Shown: one piece after another, positions 1-13,200 of the stretch
How the letters are laid out: every line of letters begins with the position of its first letter
How positions within the stretch are numbered: the stretch's first letter is position 1
Origin: Kordia sp. TARA_039_SRF
GTDB lineage: Bacteria; Bacteroidota; Bacteroidia; Flavobacteriales; Flavobacteriaceae
Assembly: GCA_006383075.2 (NCBI GenBank)
Contig: SMNH02000003.1
Location: forward strand, 302,496 to 366,495
Direction: 5' to 3'
Length of the DNA: 64,000 nucleotides
Position numbers and translations under genes: made by a program
The notes under the pieces: generated by a model
Seen by the model: the letters and a program-made list of their open reading frames with translations, nothing else
Database searches by the model: none
What the model was told of the DNA's origin: nothing

Positions 1-1
1 T

Positions 2-3000
2 GCAGGAATAGGACTAGCTGACGGATACTTGAATCGTCCAAATCTTACTGCGGAAAAATTCATAGAAAACCCATTCAATACAGAAGAAAAACTTTATAGA
101 ACTGGAGATTTAGTAAAATGGTTGCATGATGGAAATATTGAGTTTGTTGGGCGAAAAGATTCACAAATAAAAATTAGAGGTCATCGCGTAGAATTGGGTG
201 AAATAGAACAACACATTGTGAAATATTCGCAAGCGATATCTCAAGCTGTAGTTGTTCAGCAAAATTTGAACACTCAAGATGAATTAGCAGCATATTATAT
301 TTCCAATACTGTGATTGATGAAAAGGAGTTAAGAACTTATTTAAAGTCACAACTGCCTTCGTATATGGTGCCTAATTATTATAAAAAGCTTGAAAGTATA
401 CCATTATCGGCAAATGGAAAAATAGCTAAGGATAAGTTGCAAATTATAACCAAGAATGATCTTGTAAAAGGTGATTTTGTAAGTGCAACTAATGAAACTG
501 AAGAAAAAGTAATTGCTATTTGGGAAGAACTTTTAGGTGAACAAACGATTGGAATTACAGACAATTTCTTTGAATTAGGCGGACATAGCTTGCTATTAAG
601 TAAACTCGCAAATACATATCACAAGGTTTTTCAAAAGGAGCTAGATTTAAAAGCCATTTATGCAAATCCTACTCCTGAATATCATGCCTATTTGCTAAGA
701 AAGAATAGTACTAAAACTTATGAGCAGATTACTCCAGTTGTGACTTCAGATATTTATGAATTGTCGCCTTCGCAGTTGCGCTTTTGGCTACTTTATAAAA
801 TACGTGGAAAGTCAAAAGAATTCAATATATGCAATTCATTTGTACTATCGGAAAACCTAAATTTTTCTCTTTTTGAAAAAGCTTTTAATGTCATACTAGA
901 ACGTCATGAAACTCTAAGAACGGTTTTCTTTGAGATTGATGGAGAACCTAAACAAAAAATAGAAGCTTTTAAACCTGTGCAAATTAGTGTGCAAGAACTT
1001 CCTAAAGAAGTTGTAAAACGACAAGTATTTTATCACGAGTTTGAGTTGCAAGAAGCTCCATTATATAAACTTTCAATCTCTACAGATAAAGGGGTAAACA
1101 CCTTGTTCTTTAATATTCATCATATAATTAGCGACGGTTGGTCAATAGAAGTAATCGTGGAAGAATTATTACAAGTTTATCAAGCGTTGTTAGAAAAAAG
1201 GAATCTAAACTTAGAAGAACTTACCATACATTATAAGGATTATGCACATTGGCAAAACAATCTTTTAGCTACGAATAAACTTAAAGACCAAAGAACCTAT
1301 TGGAATGAAAAACTTTCAGGTCATATACCATATTTACAATTGCCTAAAGATTATACATATACCAACAAAAAGAAATATACTTCTTCAAGGTATCATACCA
1401 TCTATCTTGATGAACAAACAAAGGAGAAAATTTCAAATGTATCTAAACGTTTAAAAACGAGTGTTTTTTCATTGTTTTTAGCTTCATTTAAAGTTTTACT
1501 ATATAAAATCACTTCAGAAAAGGAATTGACGGTAGGAATTCCTGCTGCAAATCGTACGCATGACCAAGTAAAACGCATAGTAGGTTGTTTTTTAAATACC
1601 TTAATGCTTAGAGACACGCTTATAGAAGAAGAAACATTTGAAGCATATGTAACCAAAGTAAATCAAACTTTGATGGAAGGATTAGCGAATCAAAATTATC
1701 CTTTCGAAAACATATTAGAAGATATTCAAGTCACAAAAGAACAATATGGTTTTCCAATCAGTCCAGTATTCTTAAATATGTTGGACTTCAATTTGGATAC
1801 ACTTGAAAGTATTCAGGATTTTAACACTCAGCAAGGAACAATTGATAGTGTTCCAAAGTTTGAATTAGAATGTTATTTAAAAACATATATCAACGGAATG
1901 GCGATTAACTGTGTTTACAATGACAAGTTATTTACACCTGAGACTATCGCTTATTGGATGAAATCTTATGTAGAAATCATAGAACAAGTGCTTGCAAAAC
2001 CGTCAAAAGAGCTACAAGAAATTTCTGTTTTCAACACCTATGTTTCAGAGCCAGCAGCAACAATGCCTGCCAATTCGTTTACAACTTTCGATGCTACTGA
2101 AATTGAGCAAACAATCATCAGTAGATTTGAAAAACAAGCGCAAAAATATCCAAACAGAATTGCTGTACATTCTGAAAATCATGATTTTACATATAGAGAA
2201 ATAAACAACTTAGCAGCAACATTAGCTTTTAAAATCGATAAAGAAAGTGGAGGGAATTCTAAGAGAATTGCCTTATTGCTAAGCCATAACGAATCTTCGG
2301 TTATAGGAATGCTTGGAGTTCAAAAAACAGGTAAAACCTATGTTCCTATTGATGCAAATGCACCTATGCAAAGAATACAATTTATTCTTCAAGATGCGGA
2401 AAGTACTGCCTTAGTGTATGATTATAACACTAAAAAGATTGCTGAAGCATTAAAAGCATCTAACCCGGAATTGATTATCATAGAAATTCCAACAGAAATA
2501 GATGCGCAAATAGGAGTTTATCAAACTAAAACAGTCGCTGCAAGTGCAGAAGCTTATATATTATACACTTCAGGCTCCACCGGAAAACCAAAAGGAGTAG
2601 TACAAGCACATAGAAATGTTTTACATTACATAAGAGTCTATACCAATAATGTTCGAATTTCAATAAATGACAATCTTAGTGTTTTATCAACGTACACTTT
2701 TGATGCTTCCGTGAAAGATATATATGGCGCCATTTTAAACGGAGCTACAGTAAGTTTTTACGATGTATCAAAACAAGGTCTTACAGGATTTTATGACTGG
2801 TTACATAGCAGAGAAATTACAATACTTCACATGGTGCCAACTATATACAGGCATTTTCTAAAAGAACTGGAGTCAAATCAAGTTATAAACTCTGTTCGCT
2901 TGGTTGATTTAGGAGGAGAAGCGTCTTATAAATCCGATTTTGATTTGTTTAAAAAATATTTCACAAAGAAAGCATTTTTAGTAAATGATTATGGACCAAC

Positions 3001-3925
3001 AGAGGCAACTATTATATCTCAAAACTTCATGTCACATGATGCATCTCCAACTCGCAATAATATCTCTTTAGGAAATACAGTAAGAGATACAGAAGTCATG
3101 CTTCTGGGAGAAAACGGAGAACACAAAGGAGTATATCAAGAAGGAGAAATTGTTTTTAAAAGTGAATATTTATCTCTAGGATATCTCAATAGACCAGCGC
3201 TAAATGAAAAGGCTTTTATAACATCTGAAGCGTTTGGAGGAAGAATATATAAGTCTGGAGACATAGGAAGAAGACTGCCAAATGGACAAATTGAATTTGT
3301 AAAAAGAAAAGATACACAAGTAAAACTCAACGGAGTTCGTATAGAACTTGCTGAAATTGAATATCAACTAGAGCAAGTAGAAACAATTAAAGAAGCCGTT
3401 GTATTGGTGAAAGATGTTGATGGAGTAAAATATTTAACAGCTTATGTTGTAACCAATACAGAAGTTTCTAAGGAAGATATTCAACGTATGTTAAAAGCTA
3501 GTTTACCTAAATATATGATTCCTACCTCTTATGTTTTTATGGAGAGTCTTCCATATACAAGAACAGGAAAAATAGATAAAAAATCGTTACCAGAATTACA
3601 GGTATCCGCTACTACAAAAACGTATATAGCTCCAGAAAGCGATATAGAAATTGAATTAACTTCAATTTGGTCTGAAGTACTTAAAAATGATGTAAATAAG
3701 ATAGGTGTTACAGATAATTTCTTTGAATTAGGAGGAAATAGTCTTCAAGCCATTATCCTATTAAATAAAATAAATAAAGCATACAATACGGCGTTGTCTA
3801 TTGAAAATCTTTATGACACATTAACCATAAGAGACTTGGCAACACTGCTAGAGTTCTCAGTATTCCAATTACAAGAAAATACTATCGAAAATCATGACAT
3901 TGATCATGATGAGGTAATATTATAA
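2..3925 (+). CDS. NRPS, 5'-partial: A(C-term)-PCP-C-A-PCP
   Basis: Nonribosomal peptide synthetase whose 5' end lies before the window. The frame is open from base 2 and already encodes the late A-domain motif GYLNRP, so the TTG at 29 is not a real start. Domains in order: C-terminal part of an A domain (YRTGDL, then A10 NGK near 412), PCP with GGHS (Ser codon 587), an LCL-type C domain with HHIISDG at 1118-1138, a full A domain (about 2120-3590; A3 TSGSTGKPKG, A5 NDYGPTE), and a PCP with GGNS (Ser codon 3740). A hand-read pocket code for the full A domain is DAKHDGDIIK, which I cannot assign. There is no E or TE domain. The tail ends DEVIL, a possible short docking peptide for the next protein. 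The family assignment is certain; the substrates are unknown. Confidence 0.97.
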   Translation, partial: AGIGLADGYLNRPNLTAEKFIENPFNTEEKLYRTGDLVKWLHDGNIEFVGRKDSQIKIRGHRVELGEIEQHIVKYSQAISQAVVVQQNLNTQDELAAYYISNTVIDEKELRTYLKSQLPSYMVPNYYKKLESIPLSANGKIAKDKLQIITKNDLVKGDFVSATNETEEKVIAIWEELLGEQTIGITDNFFELGGHSLLLSKLANTYHKVFQKELDLKAIYANPTPEYHAYLLRKNSTKTYEQITPVVTSDIYELSPSQLRFWLLYKIRGKSKEFNICNSFVLSENLNFSLFEKAFNVILERHETLRTVFFEIDGEPKQKIEAFKPVQISVQELPKEVVKRQVFYHEFELQEAPLYKLSISTDKGVNTLFFNIHHIISDGWSIEVIVEELLQVYQALLEKRNLNLEELTIHYKDYAHWQNNLLATNKLKDQRTYWNEKLSGHIPYLQLPKDYTYTNKKKYTSSRYHTIYLDEQTKEKISNVSKRLKTSVFSLFLASFKVLLYKITSEKELTVGIPAANRTHDQVKRIVGCFLNTLMLRDTLIEEETFEAYVTKVNQTLMEGLANQNYPFENILEDIQVTKEQYGFPISPVFLNMLDFNLDTLESIQDFNTQQGTIDSVPKFELECYLKTYINGMAINCVYNDKLFTPETIAYWMKSYVEIIEQVLAKPSKELQEISVFNTYVSEPAATMPANSFTTFDATEIEQTIISRFEKQAQKYPNRIAVHSENHDFTYREINNLAATLAFKIDKESGGNSKRIALLLSHNESSVIGMLGVQKTGKTYVPIDANAPMQRIQFILQDAESTALVYDYNTKKIAEALKASNPELIIIEIPTEIDAQIGVYQTKTVAASAEAYILYTSGSTGKPKGVVQAHRNVLHYIRVYTNNVRISINDNLSVLSTYTFDASVKDIYGAILNGATVSFYDVSKQGLTGFYDWLHSREITILHMVPTIYRHFLKELESNQVINSVRLVDLGGEASYKSDFDLFKKYFTKKAFLVNDYGPTEATIISQNFMSHDASPTRNNISLGNTVRDTEVMLLGENGEHKGVYQEGEIVFKSEYLSLGYLNRPALNEKAFITSEAFGGRIYKSGDIGRRLPNGQIEFVKRKDTQVKLNGVRIELAEIEYQLEQVETIKEAVVLVKDVDGVKYLTAYVVTNTEVSKEDIQRMLKASLPKYMIPTSYVFMESLPYTRTGKIDKKSLPELQVSATTKTYIAPESDIEIELTSIWSEVLKNDVNKIGVTDNFFELGGNSLQAIILLNKINKAYNTALSIENLYDTLTIRDLATLLEFSVFQLQENTIENHDIDHDEVIL

Positions 3926-3947
3926 GTTTTCTCTAAAATAAAGTTCT

Positions 3948-6900
3948 GTGAAAAAAACGTTTCTCCAAAAACTACAAACGCTTGGGGTAAGTCTGAAAGT
4001 TGTAGATGAAAGTCTTAAAATCAATGCTCCTAAAGGCGTATTGACAAAGGAATTAATTGATGAAATTAAGGTGAATAAAGAATATTTACTAAAATTAATT
4101 AAACCTAATGAAATTAAAATTCCTGTTACAGCAACAAAAGAAAGTTATCCTGTAACACCTGCCCAAAAACGCTTTTGGATTGTAAACAAGCTAGGTGGCG
4201 AAAATGGAGCATATAACATTACAACTGAACTCAAGTTTCATGGAAAGCTAGATGAAGAAATTTTCTCTAAGACATTACAAGAGTTAATTAAAAGGCATGA
4301 TAGTTTCAGAACATACTTTCTAGAAGAAGAAGGTTCTTTAAAACAATGCATAACACCTTATAAAGCAGAAAATGTTGTAGTAGAAGTAGAAGATGTAAGT
4401 AATTCTGAAGTAAAGAAGCAAGTAGCTCTTACTGCGCATTACATGTTTTCACATAATCTCTCACAAGCACCTTTAGTTCGCTTTAAAGTTTTAAAAGTAG
4501 AAGAAGAAAACTATATCCTACTTTTTAACATGCACCATATTATCGGAGATGGTTTATCCATGGAAATAATGTGTGCAGAATTTTTACAGATTTATAATGC
4601 GCTGACTAAAGGAGAAACACCTCAATTGACTGATTTACCAATTCAGTACAAAGATTATGCGTGTTGGTTAGAAAAGCAGCAAGAAGAATTAGAGCAGTCA
4701 AAATCATACTGGATTGAAAAATTGGGAGGAGAATTACCAACATTAGATTTTCCTTCAGTTTACAAACGTCCTAGAGTAAAAACATACCATGGAGCAGTAT
4801 ATGAATACGTTTTTTCAAAAAACTGTTATGAATCATTAATGTCGTATACAAAAGAATCGGGAGCGAGTCTTTTTATGGGCATAATGGCAGCTATGAATGG
4901 ATTGTTTTATCAGTATACTAATGCGACTGATATTATTTTGGGTACAGCTGTAGCTGGAAGACATCATACTGATTTAGAAAATCAAATTGGGTTGTTTTTG
5001 AATACTTTGCCAATACGAACCGAGTTTAGTGAAACTTTGAGCTTTGAAGAACTACTAAATATCCAAAAAGAAACACTCATACAAGCATACAAGCATCAAA
5101 AAGTTCCGTTCGATGTTATTGTTGATGCTTTACAAATTCCAAGAGACGTTTCGAAATCAGTATTATTTGATTTCATGGTGATTTTACAAAACCTTCAAAA
5201 CAATAAAGAAGAACAAATAGAATCATTAGAAGGTATTACAATTGAAAAGTATAAAAGAGAGAAAAAGTTCAGCCAATACGATAGCACCTTCTCTTTTATA
5301 GCGCAAAAAGAAATGTTAAGTATTTCGGTAGAGTACAATACAGATATTTATTCTGAATCTTTTATAAAATCACTGAGTACGCATTTAGAAAACTTCATCA
5401 TTAATGCAATACAGTCGCCAAAAGAACCCATAAAAACCATTCCTTATGTATCGGCTGCAGAGGAAAAACAATTTCTTTTCGATAACAATCAAACAGCGCA
5501 AAGCTATGACAAATCACAAACAGTAGTTTCGTTATTTAGTGAAACAGTGAAGAGAAAATCAAATGAAATTGCTCTGGTTTTTGAAGGAAAAGAATTTACA
5601 TATAAAGAATTAGATTTACAATCAAATAAGCTAGCAGCCTATTTATTAAGTTCAAATTCCATTGAAAAAGAAGATCGTATAGGAATACAATTACAACGCT
5701 CGGAATGGTTGATAATCGCCATGCTAGCCATTATGAAAGTTGGAGCGGCTTATGTTCCTATTGATCCTGATTACCCAAAAGAAAGAGTCACCTATATTTC
5801 TCAAGATAGTCAATGTAAGCTTATTGTAGATGCGGACTTTATTCAGAAATTTAGTGAAGATAAAAATGTGTACGACTTCCCTAAAGTTATTTTGAATCCT
5901 GAAAACTTAATGTATGTAATGTATACCTCAGGATCTACAGGAAAACCGAAAGGAGTAATGATTGAACATCAAAATGGAGTTTCCTTTTTACAAAATGTAG
6001 AAGAGCAATTAGCATTTAAAAATTATACAACTATAGCAGCCACAACCAATGTGGTATTTGATATCTCGTTTTTGGAGATTTTTGGAGCATTATGTACAGG
6101 AAGAAAAATGGTGCTATTTTCTGAAAATCAATTAAATAATGAAGGTTTGTTTATTGAAACCATGTTGCAAAATAGGATAGAAGTATTACAAGCTACACCG
6201 TCAAGATTTAGTTTGCTTTGGGAAGCAATTTTAAATACTTCCTTACCAGCATTTAAATTATTACTAATTGGTGGCGAAGCATTTCCTAATGCATTATACA
6301 ATAATAGAAAAGCGTTTGAAGGCATCGAAATATTAAATGTTTACGGTCCAACGGAAGCTACGGTTTGGAGTACCTATTTAAATGTGAGTAAGAGTGATAA
6401 TCTCCATATAGGAAAACCATTAGCCAACGAACAGGTATATGTTTTATCCGAAGACTTGTTGCCAAAACCACAATGGATAAAAGGAGAATTATACATTGGT
6501 GGAGATGGCGTTGGTAGAGGATATTTAAATCAAGATGAATTGACAAAAGAACGATTTATTGAAAATCCTTTTAAAAAAGGAAAACGCCTATACAAAACAG
6601 GGGATGTAGCGCGATGGTTACCGAATGGAAATATTGATCTTATTGGAAGAGTAGATAACCAAATCAAAATTAGAGGTCACCGAGTAGAATTAGGAGAAAT
6701 TGAACAAGCAATAGCTAAGGAACAAGAAGTATCTCAGGTTGTAGTAGATGTATATACTAAAGATACAAGCAAACTGCTTGTTGCCTATATAGTTCCGAAT
6801 GCAAAATTTGATAAAAAAAGATTACAAGCTCAGCTTAAGCGTGTTCTTCCTAACTATATGCTACCTAGTTATTTTATAGAAATTGATCAAGTACCACTTA

Positions 6901-7259
6901 ATAAAAGCGGTAAAATAGATAGAAAACAGTTACCTAAAATTCAGGAGAGTGACTTAATCAAAGAAGAATACATTGCTCCTGCAAACGAAATAGAAAAACA
7001 ATTAGAAACTATTTGGAAAGAAGTTTTAGGATTGGAAAAAATAGGAACACTAGATGACTTTTTTGCCTTAGGAGGCGATTCATTGAAGTTTATAAAAATT
7101 GCAAATAATATTCATAAAGTTTTTGATGTAGAGCTAGACATCAACGAGTTCTTTTTGAATTCCAATATTCAAAAAATAGCTAAAGAAATAGATTTCAATA
7201 TCCAATTGAAAAAAAGCACTACAGCACTTCCAGAAACCAAATTTGAAGATATCATATAA
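3948..7259 (+). CDS. NRPS, docking-C-A-PCP, glycine-like module
   Basis: Single elongation module, 1103 residues, GTG start 22 bases after the previous stop. Residues 1-50 resemble the TubC-type N-terminal beta-hairpin docking domain. The C domain has HHIIGDG starting at residue 196 and LCL character. The A domain (about 515-1010) has TSGSTGKPKG, NVYGPTE and YKTGD. The PCP has LGGDS near residue 1045. The hand-read pocket code is DILQLGVVWK, close to codes known for glycine (DILQLG-IWK), so glycine is the likely substrate. The C-terminus ends FEDII, like the I/L-rich tails of its neighbours. The stop overlaps the next start in TAATG, implying translational coupling with the next subunit. Confidence 0.96.
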   Translation: MKKTFLQKLQTLGVSLKVVDESLKINAPKGVLTKELIDEIKVNKEYLLKLIKPNEIKIPVTATKESYPVTPAQKRFWIVNKLGGENGAYNITTELKFHGKLDEEIFSKTLQELIKRHDSFRTYFLEEEGSLKQCITPYKAENVVVEVEDVSNSEVKKQVALTAHYMFSHNLSQAPLVRFKVLKVEEENYILLFNMHHIIGDGLSMEIMCAEFLQIYNALTKGETPQLTDLPIQYKDYACWLEKQQEELEQSKSYWIEKLGGELPTLDFPSVYKRPRVKTYHGAVYEYVFSKNCYESLMSYTKESGASLFMGIMAAMNGLFYQYTNATDIILGTAVAGRHHTDLENQIGLFLNTLPIRTEFSETLSFEELLNIQKETLIQAYKHQKVPFDVIVDALQIPRDVSKSVLFDFMVILQNLQNNKEEQIESLEGITIEKYKREKKFSQYDSTFSFIAQKEMLSISVEYNTDIYSESFIKSLSTHLENFIINAIQSPKEPIKTIPYVSAAEEKQFLFDNNQTAQSYDKSQTVVSLFSETVKRKSNEIALVFEGKEFTYKELDLQSNKLAAYLLSSNSIEKEDRIGIQLQRSEWLIIAMLAIMKVGAAYVPIDPDYPKERVTYISQDSQCKLIVDADFIQKFSEDKNVYDFPKVILNPENLMYVMYTSGSTGKPKGVMIEHQNGVSFLQNVEEQLAFKNYTTIAATTNVVFDISFLEIFGALCTGRKMVLFSENQLNNEGLFIETMLQNRIEVLQATPSRFSLLWEAILNTSLPAFKLLLIGGEAFPNALYNNRKAFEGIEILNVYGPTEATVWSTYLNVSKSDNLHIGKPLANEQVYVLSEDLLPKPQWIKGELYIGGDGVGRGYLNQDELTKERFIENPFKKGKRLYKTGDVARWLPNGNIDLIGRVDNQIKIRGHRVELGEIEQAIAKEQEVSQVVVDVYTKDTSKLLVAYIVPNAKFDKKRLQAQLKRVLPNYMLPSYFIEIDQVPLNKSGKIDRKQLPKIQESDLIKEEYIAPANEIEKQLETIWKEVLGLEKIGTLDDFFALGGDSLKFIKIANNIHKVFDVELDINEFFLNSNIQKIAKEIDFNIQLKKSTTALPETKFEDII

Positions 7260-10200
7260 TGAAAAATTTTATCAAAGAATTATTGGCTAAAGACATACAT
7301 TTAGTAAGTCAAGATGGTAATTTAAAAGTAAAACATAATGGAAACCTGACAGAAGAAATCAAGGTTTCTATTAGAGAAAATAAAGAAGAAATTTTACAAT
7401 TCTTGAATGCATATAATGCTAAAACTACTTTTGAAAATATTTCAAAAATAGAAGCGCAAGAGTCATATGAATTATCATCTTCACAATATAGAATTTGGGT
7501 ACTAAGTCAATTTGAAGGTGCTTCAGAGGCTTATAACATGTTCAACTCGTTTCCAGTTGAGATTGAGGAAGTTGAAATATTCAAAAAAGCAATTTATGCT
7601 GTTGTAGACAGACATGAAATTTTGCGTACAGTATATAAGAAAGATGCCAACAATCAGGTTAGGCAATGGGTGAAAGATAGGGCAACATTGGGTTTTGTAA
7701 TCACAGAACATGATTTCACCAAATCAAACAATGCTTCAGAAGAAGTTGTGAAATTTATCAAGGAAGATGCCTTTAAAGCTTTTGATTTGGAGCATGGTCC
7801 TTTACTACGTGTATTTCTTCTCAAAACATCAGCAACCAATTATATGTTTTATTACAACATGCATCACATTATGAGTGATGGTTGGTCTATGAATATTCTC
7901 TTCAGAGATGTAGCTGCTTATTATGAGGCACTTAGCAAAAATACAGTTGTTGAATTACCAGAATTAAAAATTCAATACAAAGACTATGCAGCTTGGCAAT
8001 TGAATTATTTGAAAAGCGATGTTTATAAAGAACAAGAAGCATTCTGGAAGAGTGAATTATCGGGAGAATTGCCAATTCTTAAATTACCATCAAAAGGAGC
8101 AAGACCAAAAGCATTAGGGAATAATGGATATCATTTGGCAACATACATATCGCCAGATAAAGCAACAGCATTTAAAAAGTACTGTAAAGAGAAAAAAGGA
8201 AGCTTGTTTATGGGACTTCTTGCTGTGTGGAATGTATTGTTATACAAATACACAAATCAAAAAGATATCATTATTGGAATTCCTGTTTCAGGAAGAGAAC
8301 ATACCGATTTAAAAGACCAAATAGGTTCCTATGTAAATACATTGGCATTAAGAAACCAACTAAATCCAAATGATAGCTTTAACGCTTTATTTGAAAAAGT
8401 AAAAAATCGTGCGCTGTCTTGTTTCAAACATCAAATGTTTCCTTTTGACAAGTTAGTAGAGGCTTTGAATATAGAAAAAGACCCAAGCAGAAATGCTATA
8501 TATGATGTGCTGATAACTATGCAAGGAGCCGATAAAACTCGTGATGTAGTTTCTCCATCTCAAATTGATTATGCTAGTATTGAAGATGTAGGTAAAGGCA
8601 TTTCAAAATTGGATTTGGACATTGACTTTGAAGAATATGGTGATGCTATCAGTTTTAAAGTTACGTACGATGCAGATATTTACGCCAAAGAAATGATAAA
8701 GCGTATGATGCTTCAATACAGGGAATTGATAAGTGCTATCATAGATAATCCAGAAGAGGAACTCCAGTATTTAAACTATTTAACAGAAAATCAACGTCAA
8801 AAATTAATTGTAGATTTCAACACAACAGAACCAAAAGAAGAAAACGATAATACCTATATACAATTATTTAAAGAACAAGTACAAAAAACACCAAACCAAA
8901 AAGCATTGGTGTTTGATGACAAAGTTTTAAGCTATAAAGAATTAGATGAGCTATCTGATGAATTTGCATTTTTTTTACAAGACAAAAGTGCAATAGAAAT
9001 CAATGATAAAGTTGCCATACAATTACATCGCAACGATTGGCTGATTGTTGCTTTATTAGGGATTTTAAAATCAGGAGCATGCTATGTTCCTATTGACCCG
9101 AATTACCCAAAAGATCGTATAGAGTTTATTCAAAAAGATAGTGCTTGTAAATTTATCATAGACTCAAAATTCATAGAAAGCTTTGAGGAGCCGCATAACG
9201 TAGTTTCCAATATTGAAAATTTATATATAGACCATACCAATGAAACAAGCGCATATATAATTTATACATCTGGGTCTACTGGAAAACCTAAAGGAGTAGA
9301 AATAAGTCATGCTGCTTTTGTAGATTATGTAACTACGTTTAAATCGTATTTTAAGCTTACTACAGAAGACACGGTTATTCATCAAGCGAGTATTTCTTTC
9401 GACACTTCTGTTGAAGAAATTTTTCCTGTATTGATTAGTGGTGGAACTTTAGTAATAGCTTCCAATAATCAAAAAGATATTGATGGTTTATTAAAACTTT
9501 GTGAAGAACATAAGGTGACCGTTTTCAGCACCAATCCGCCAACATTACAATATTTAAACAGTATTTATACTGAAAACACGTATGATTTTAGAATTCTGAT
9601 AAGTGGAGGCGATGTGTTAAAAGCAAATCAAATCGATACACTTTTTGATAAAGTAAACGTATACAATACGTATGGTCCAACTGAAAGTACAGTATGTGCA
9701 ACCTATCACCAAATCAATAAATTACATGCGAATTTGCCTATCGGAAAACCTATACCGAATAGAGAAGTATACATATTGGAACGCAATAGTGAAAGTTTGG
9801 TTTCAGAAGGAGTCGTTGGAGAAATATGCATTGCAGGAAAAGGAATTGCTAATGGGTATGTAAATCGTCCTGAATTAACAAAAGAAAAATTTATCCAGCA
9901 TCCATTCAAAGAAAATCAACGCTTGTATAGAACAGGTGATTTAGGAAAGTGGCTTTCGGATGGAACAATTGCTTTTATAGGTAGAAAAGATGATCAAGTT
10001 AAAATAAAAGGGTATAGAATAGAACTTGGTGAGATTGAATATATAATAGCTCAAAAAGAAACCATTAAAAATGTAGTTGTTTTAGTGGAAAAATCAGAAA
10101 CATCTGCAAAACAACTGGTAGCATACATTGTTTCAGATACAAAAGAAGAAACAGAAGATTTAAGAACATTTATTGCGGCATCGTTACCGGAATATATGAT

Positions 10201-13200
10201 TCCTAATTTCTTTGTACAGATTGACGAAATTCCACAAACTATAAATGGAAAGGTAGACAAAGTTGCTTTACAAAAACTTAAAGGAAACACCATAAAAGAA
10301 GATAATTATGTAGCTCCTAGAACTCTTGAAGAAGAAATCTTAGCTGAGGTTTGGAAAAAAATTCTAAAAGTACCTGAAGTAAGTGTAAAAGCTAAGTTTT
10401 TTACCTTGGGAGGAGATTCAATCAAAGCAATTCAGGTTGTTTCAAAGTTGAAAAAAGAAGGATATGGATTAAGCGTGAAACAAATTCTTCAGTATCCCAT
10501 TCTTGAAGACTTAGCACTTCACGTAACGTCATCTATTAAGACCTCTGATCAAGAAGCAGTGGATGGAATAGTAGCGTTTTCTCCAATACAAGAAGACTTT
10601 TTTAATGACAAAACCATTAAAAACAGAAACCATTTTAACCATTCTGTAGTATTAAAAAGTAAGTCAGCAATTGATGCAGAAGTATTACAGAAAACCATAA
10701 ATACATTAGTAAAACATCATGATGTTTTACGTATGGTTTACAAGGAAACAAAAGACGGTAAATGGGAACAGATAAATTTAAATGCCGAGACAAACTTTGA
10801 CCAAATCAGTTTTCAAGACTTAAGAGAACTTGACGATGAAGTAGAAGCTATGAAGGAACATGGAGCAACATTGCAATCAAGTTTCAACATACAAACAGGG
10901 CCTTTATTAAAAATAGGACATTACAGAATGTCTGATGGAGATCATTTGGTGTTTATAGCACATCATCTCATTATTGATGGTGTTTCTTGGAGAATACTAT
11001 TAGAAGATTTTTCAAATGTGTATGAACAAATTGCTGCTAACAATAAAATTGAATTACCACTAAAAACAGATTCGTACAAGCATTGGTCTACAACTATTAA
11101 AAACTATGCGAAAAGTGCTGAAATAGCAAAGGAATTACCGTATTGGGAAACAATTACTCAAAAACAAATAGAAAAAATACCAACAGATTTTAAAACTGAT
11201 GAAGAGTACGATATTCAATACAACAAGTACTGTTCCTTTGAAATTTCTGAAGAAACCACCAATCTATTACAAACAGAAGTTCACAAAGCCTATAATACAG
11301 AAATCAATGATGTATTACTAACGTCACTTGGATTAGCCATACAAGAAGTTTTTGGCGTTAACCAGACAGTGCTTACTATGGAAGGACACGGAAGAGATGA
11401 AATTATAGAAGGCGTAGATGTAAGTAGAACAATGGGTTGGTTTACATCAGTGTATCCTGCAGTAGTTGATGTTACAAATACAAGCAGCAATACAGAAGCT
11501 CTTATAAATATAAAAGAAAGCTTAAGAAGAATTCCAAATAAAGGAGTTGGCTACGGAATTTTAAAGCACAATTCTAAAGATTTTAAACAAATTTCAGAAG
11601 CGTCATTAATATTTAACTATCTAGGAGATTTTGGTAGCAATGCAAGCAATAAGGAAGCGTCTATTTTTGACTTTTCTAGTGAAACAATTGGTCACAATTC
11701 AGATGCTCAAAATACAAACGAAGCGTTATTAAATGTATATGGAATTCTGTCGTCAGGCAAGTTAAGAATGTATATAGATTTTGATGATTCCTTGTTCAAA
11801 ACGGAAACAATACAGCAACTGTCAGATGCTTACGAAAAACAGCTAAAGGCTCTTATTGAAGCCACTTCTGCCCAAGAAGCACAAGTAACACCTTCAGATT
11901 TGACATATAAAGGATTGTCCACAAAGCAATTAGCTGAAATAAATAAGGATAATACTGTTGAAGATGTGTACGAATTGGCTCCATTACAACATGGAATTTA
12001 TTACCATGCCTTGCAAGATGCTATCAATGCTGTTTACTTTGAGCAAACCGCCTATAGAATACATTATGACAATGGAAACATTGACATGTTCTGTAAAGCG
12101 TTTAATGCCTTAGTTGAGAAATATGCGGTCTTACGCACTAGTTTTACCAATGCTTATGGAGAAACACCTTTACAAATAGTTCATAAAAAAGTAGAAAGCG
12201 ATTTTTCTTCTGAAGTTCTCAATAAAGAAGCTGTCAAAGATATAGAAGCGTATGTAGAACAGAAGAAAATTGAAGATAGAAACAAAGGATTCAATCTTGA
12301 GACTCCACAATTAATTCGATTGACAGTTTTAGAGTTAGGAAATAATAAATTTGAATTCATTTGGAGCTTTCATCACATTTTAATGGATGGATGGTGTGTC
12401 GGAATTTTAATTAGTGATTATTACAAATTTTTAAAAGCATTTGAGCAAAATAAAGAAGCAACGTTTGAAAAATCAACGCCATACAGTGAATATATCAAGT
12501 GGTTGCGTACTGTTGATACAAATGATACACTTGAATTTTGGCAAAAGAATTTAAGCAATTATGAAAATAATGCGATACTTCCATTCCAAAAAAACAAAGC
12601 AACACTGAAGAAAACTTCAAAAGAAGTCGTTGAAAAACACATGGAAATTCAACTGAAAGATGAAGTGTTTAATCATATAAATACCTTATGCACAACTCTT
12701 GGAATTACTATGAATACATTTATCCAAGGAGTTTGGGGTTATTTACTTTCACGCTACAACAATGTTGAAGATGTTGTTTTTGGTGCAGTCGTTTCAGGTC
12801 GTCCTGGAGAATTAACTATGGTAGATCGTATTGTTGGACTCTTTATAAATACAATTCCAGTGCGTGTTGCATATACAAATGATGACACACCGCAACAATT
12901 ACTAAAACGTATCCATCAAGAAGGTATTGAAGCGAGTTCACATCATTACATAAGTCTCTCTGATGTGCAAATGCAAAGCGAGCTTGGAAAAGAACTCATC
13001 AATCATTTTATTGCTTTTGAAAACTATCCTTTAGAAGAGTTTCTAAGTGAAGGAAACGAACAAACACCTGACAATCAGAAAAATGAACTTACGATTGAAG
13101 CTGTTGATAATTTTGAACAAACAAACTATGATTTCCACATCATGGCAGTGCCATCAAAAAATGCGCTGAGAATACAGTTTACATACAATGAAGCAGCTTT

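Noticed and set aside
29-31. TTG at 29 as start of the first NRPS gene
   Set aside because: The frame is open upstream to base 2 and encodes A-domain sequence (AGIGLADGYLNRP), so the gene starts before the window.
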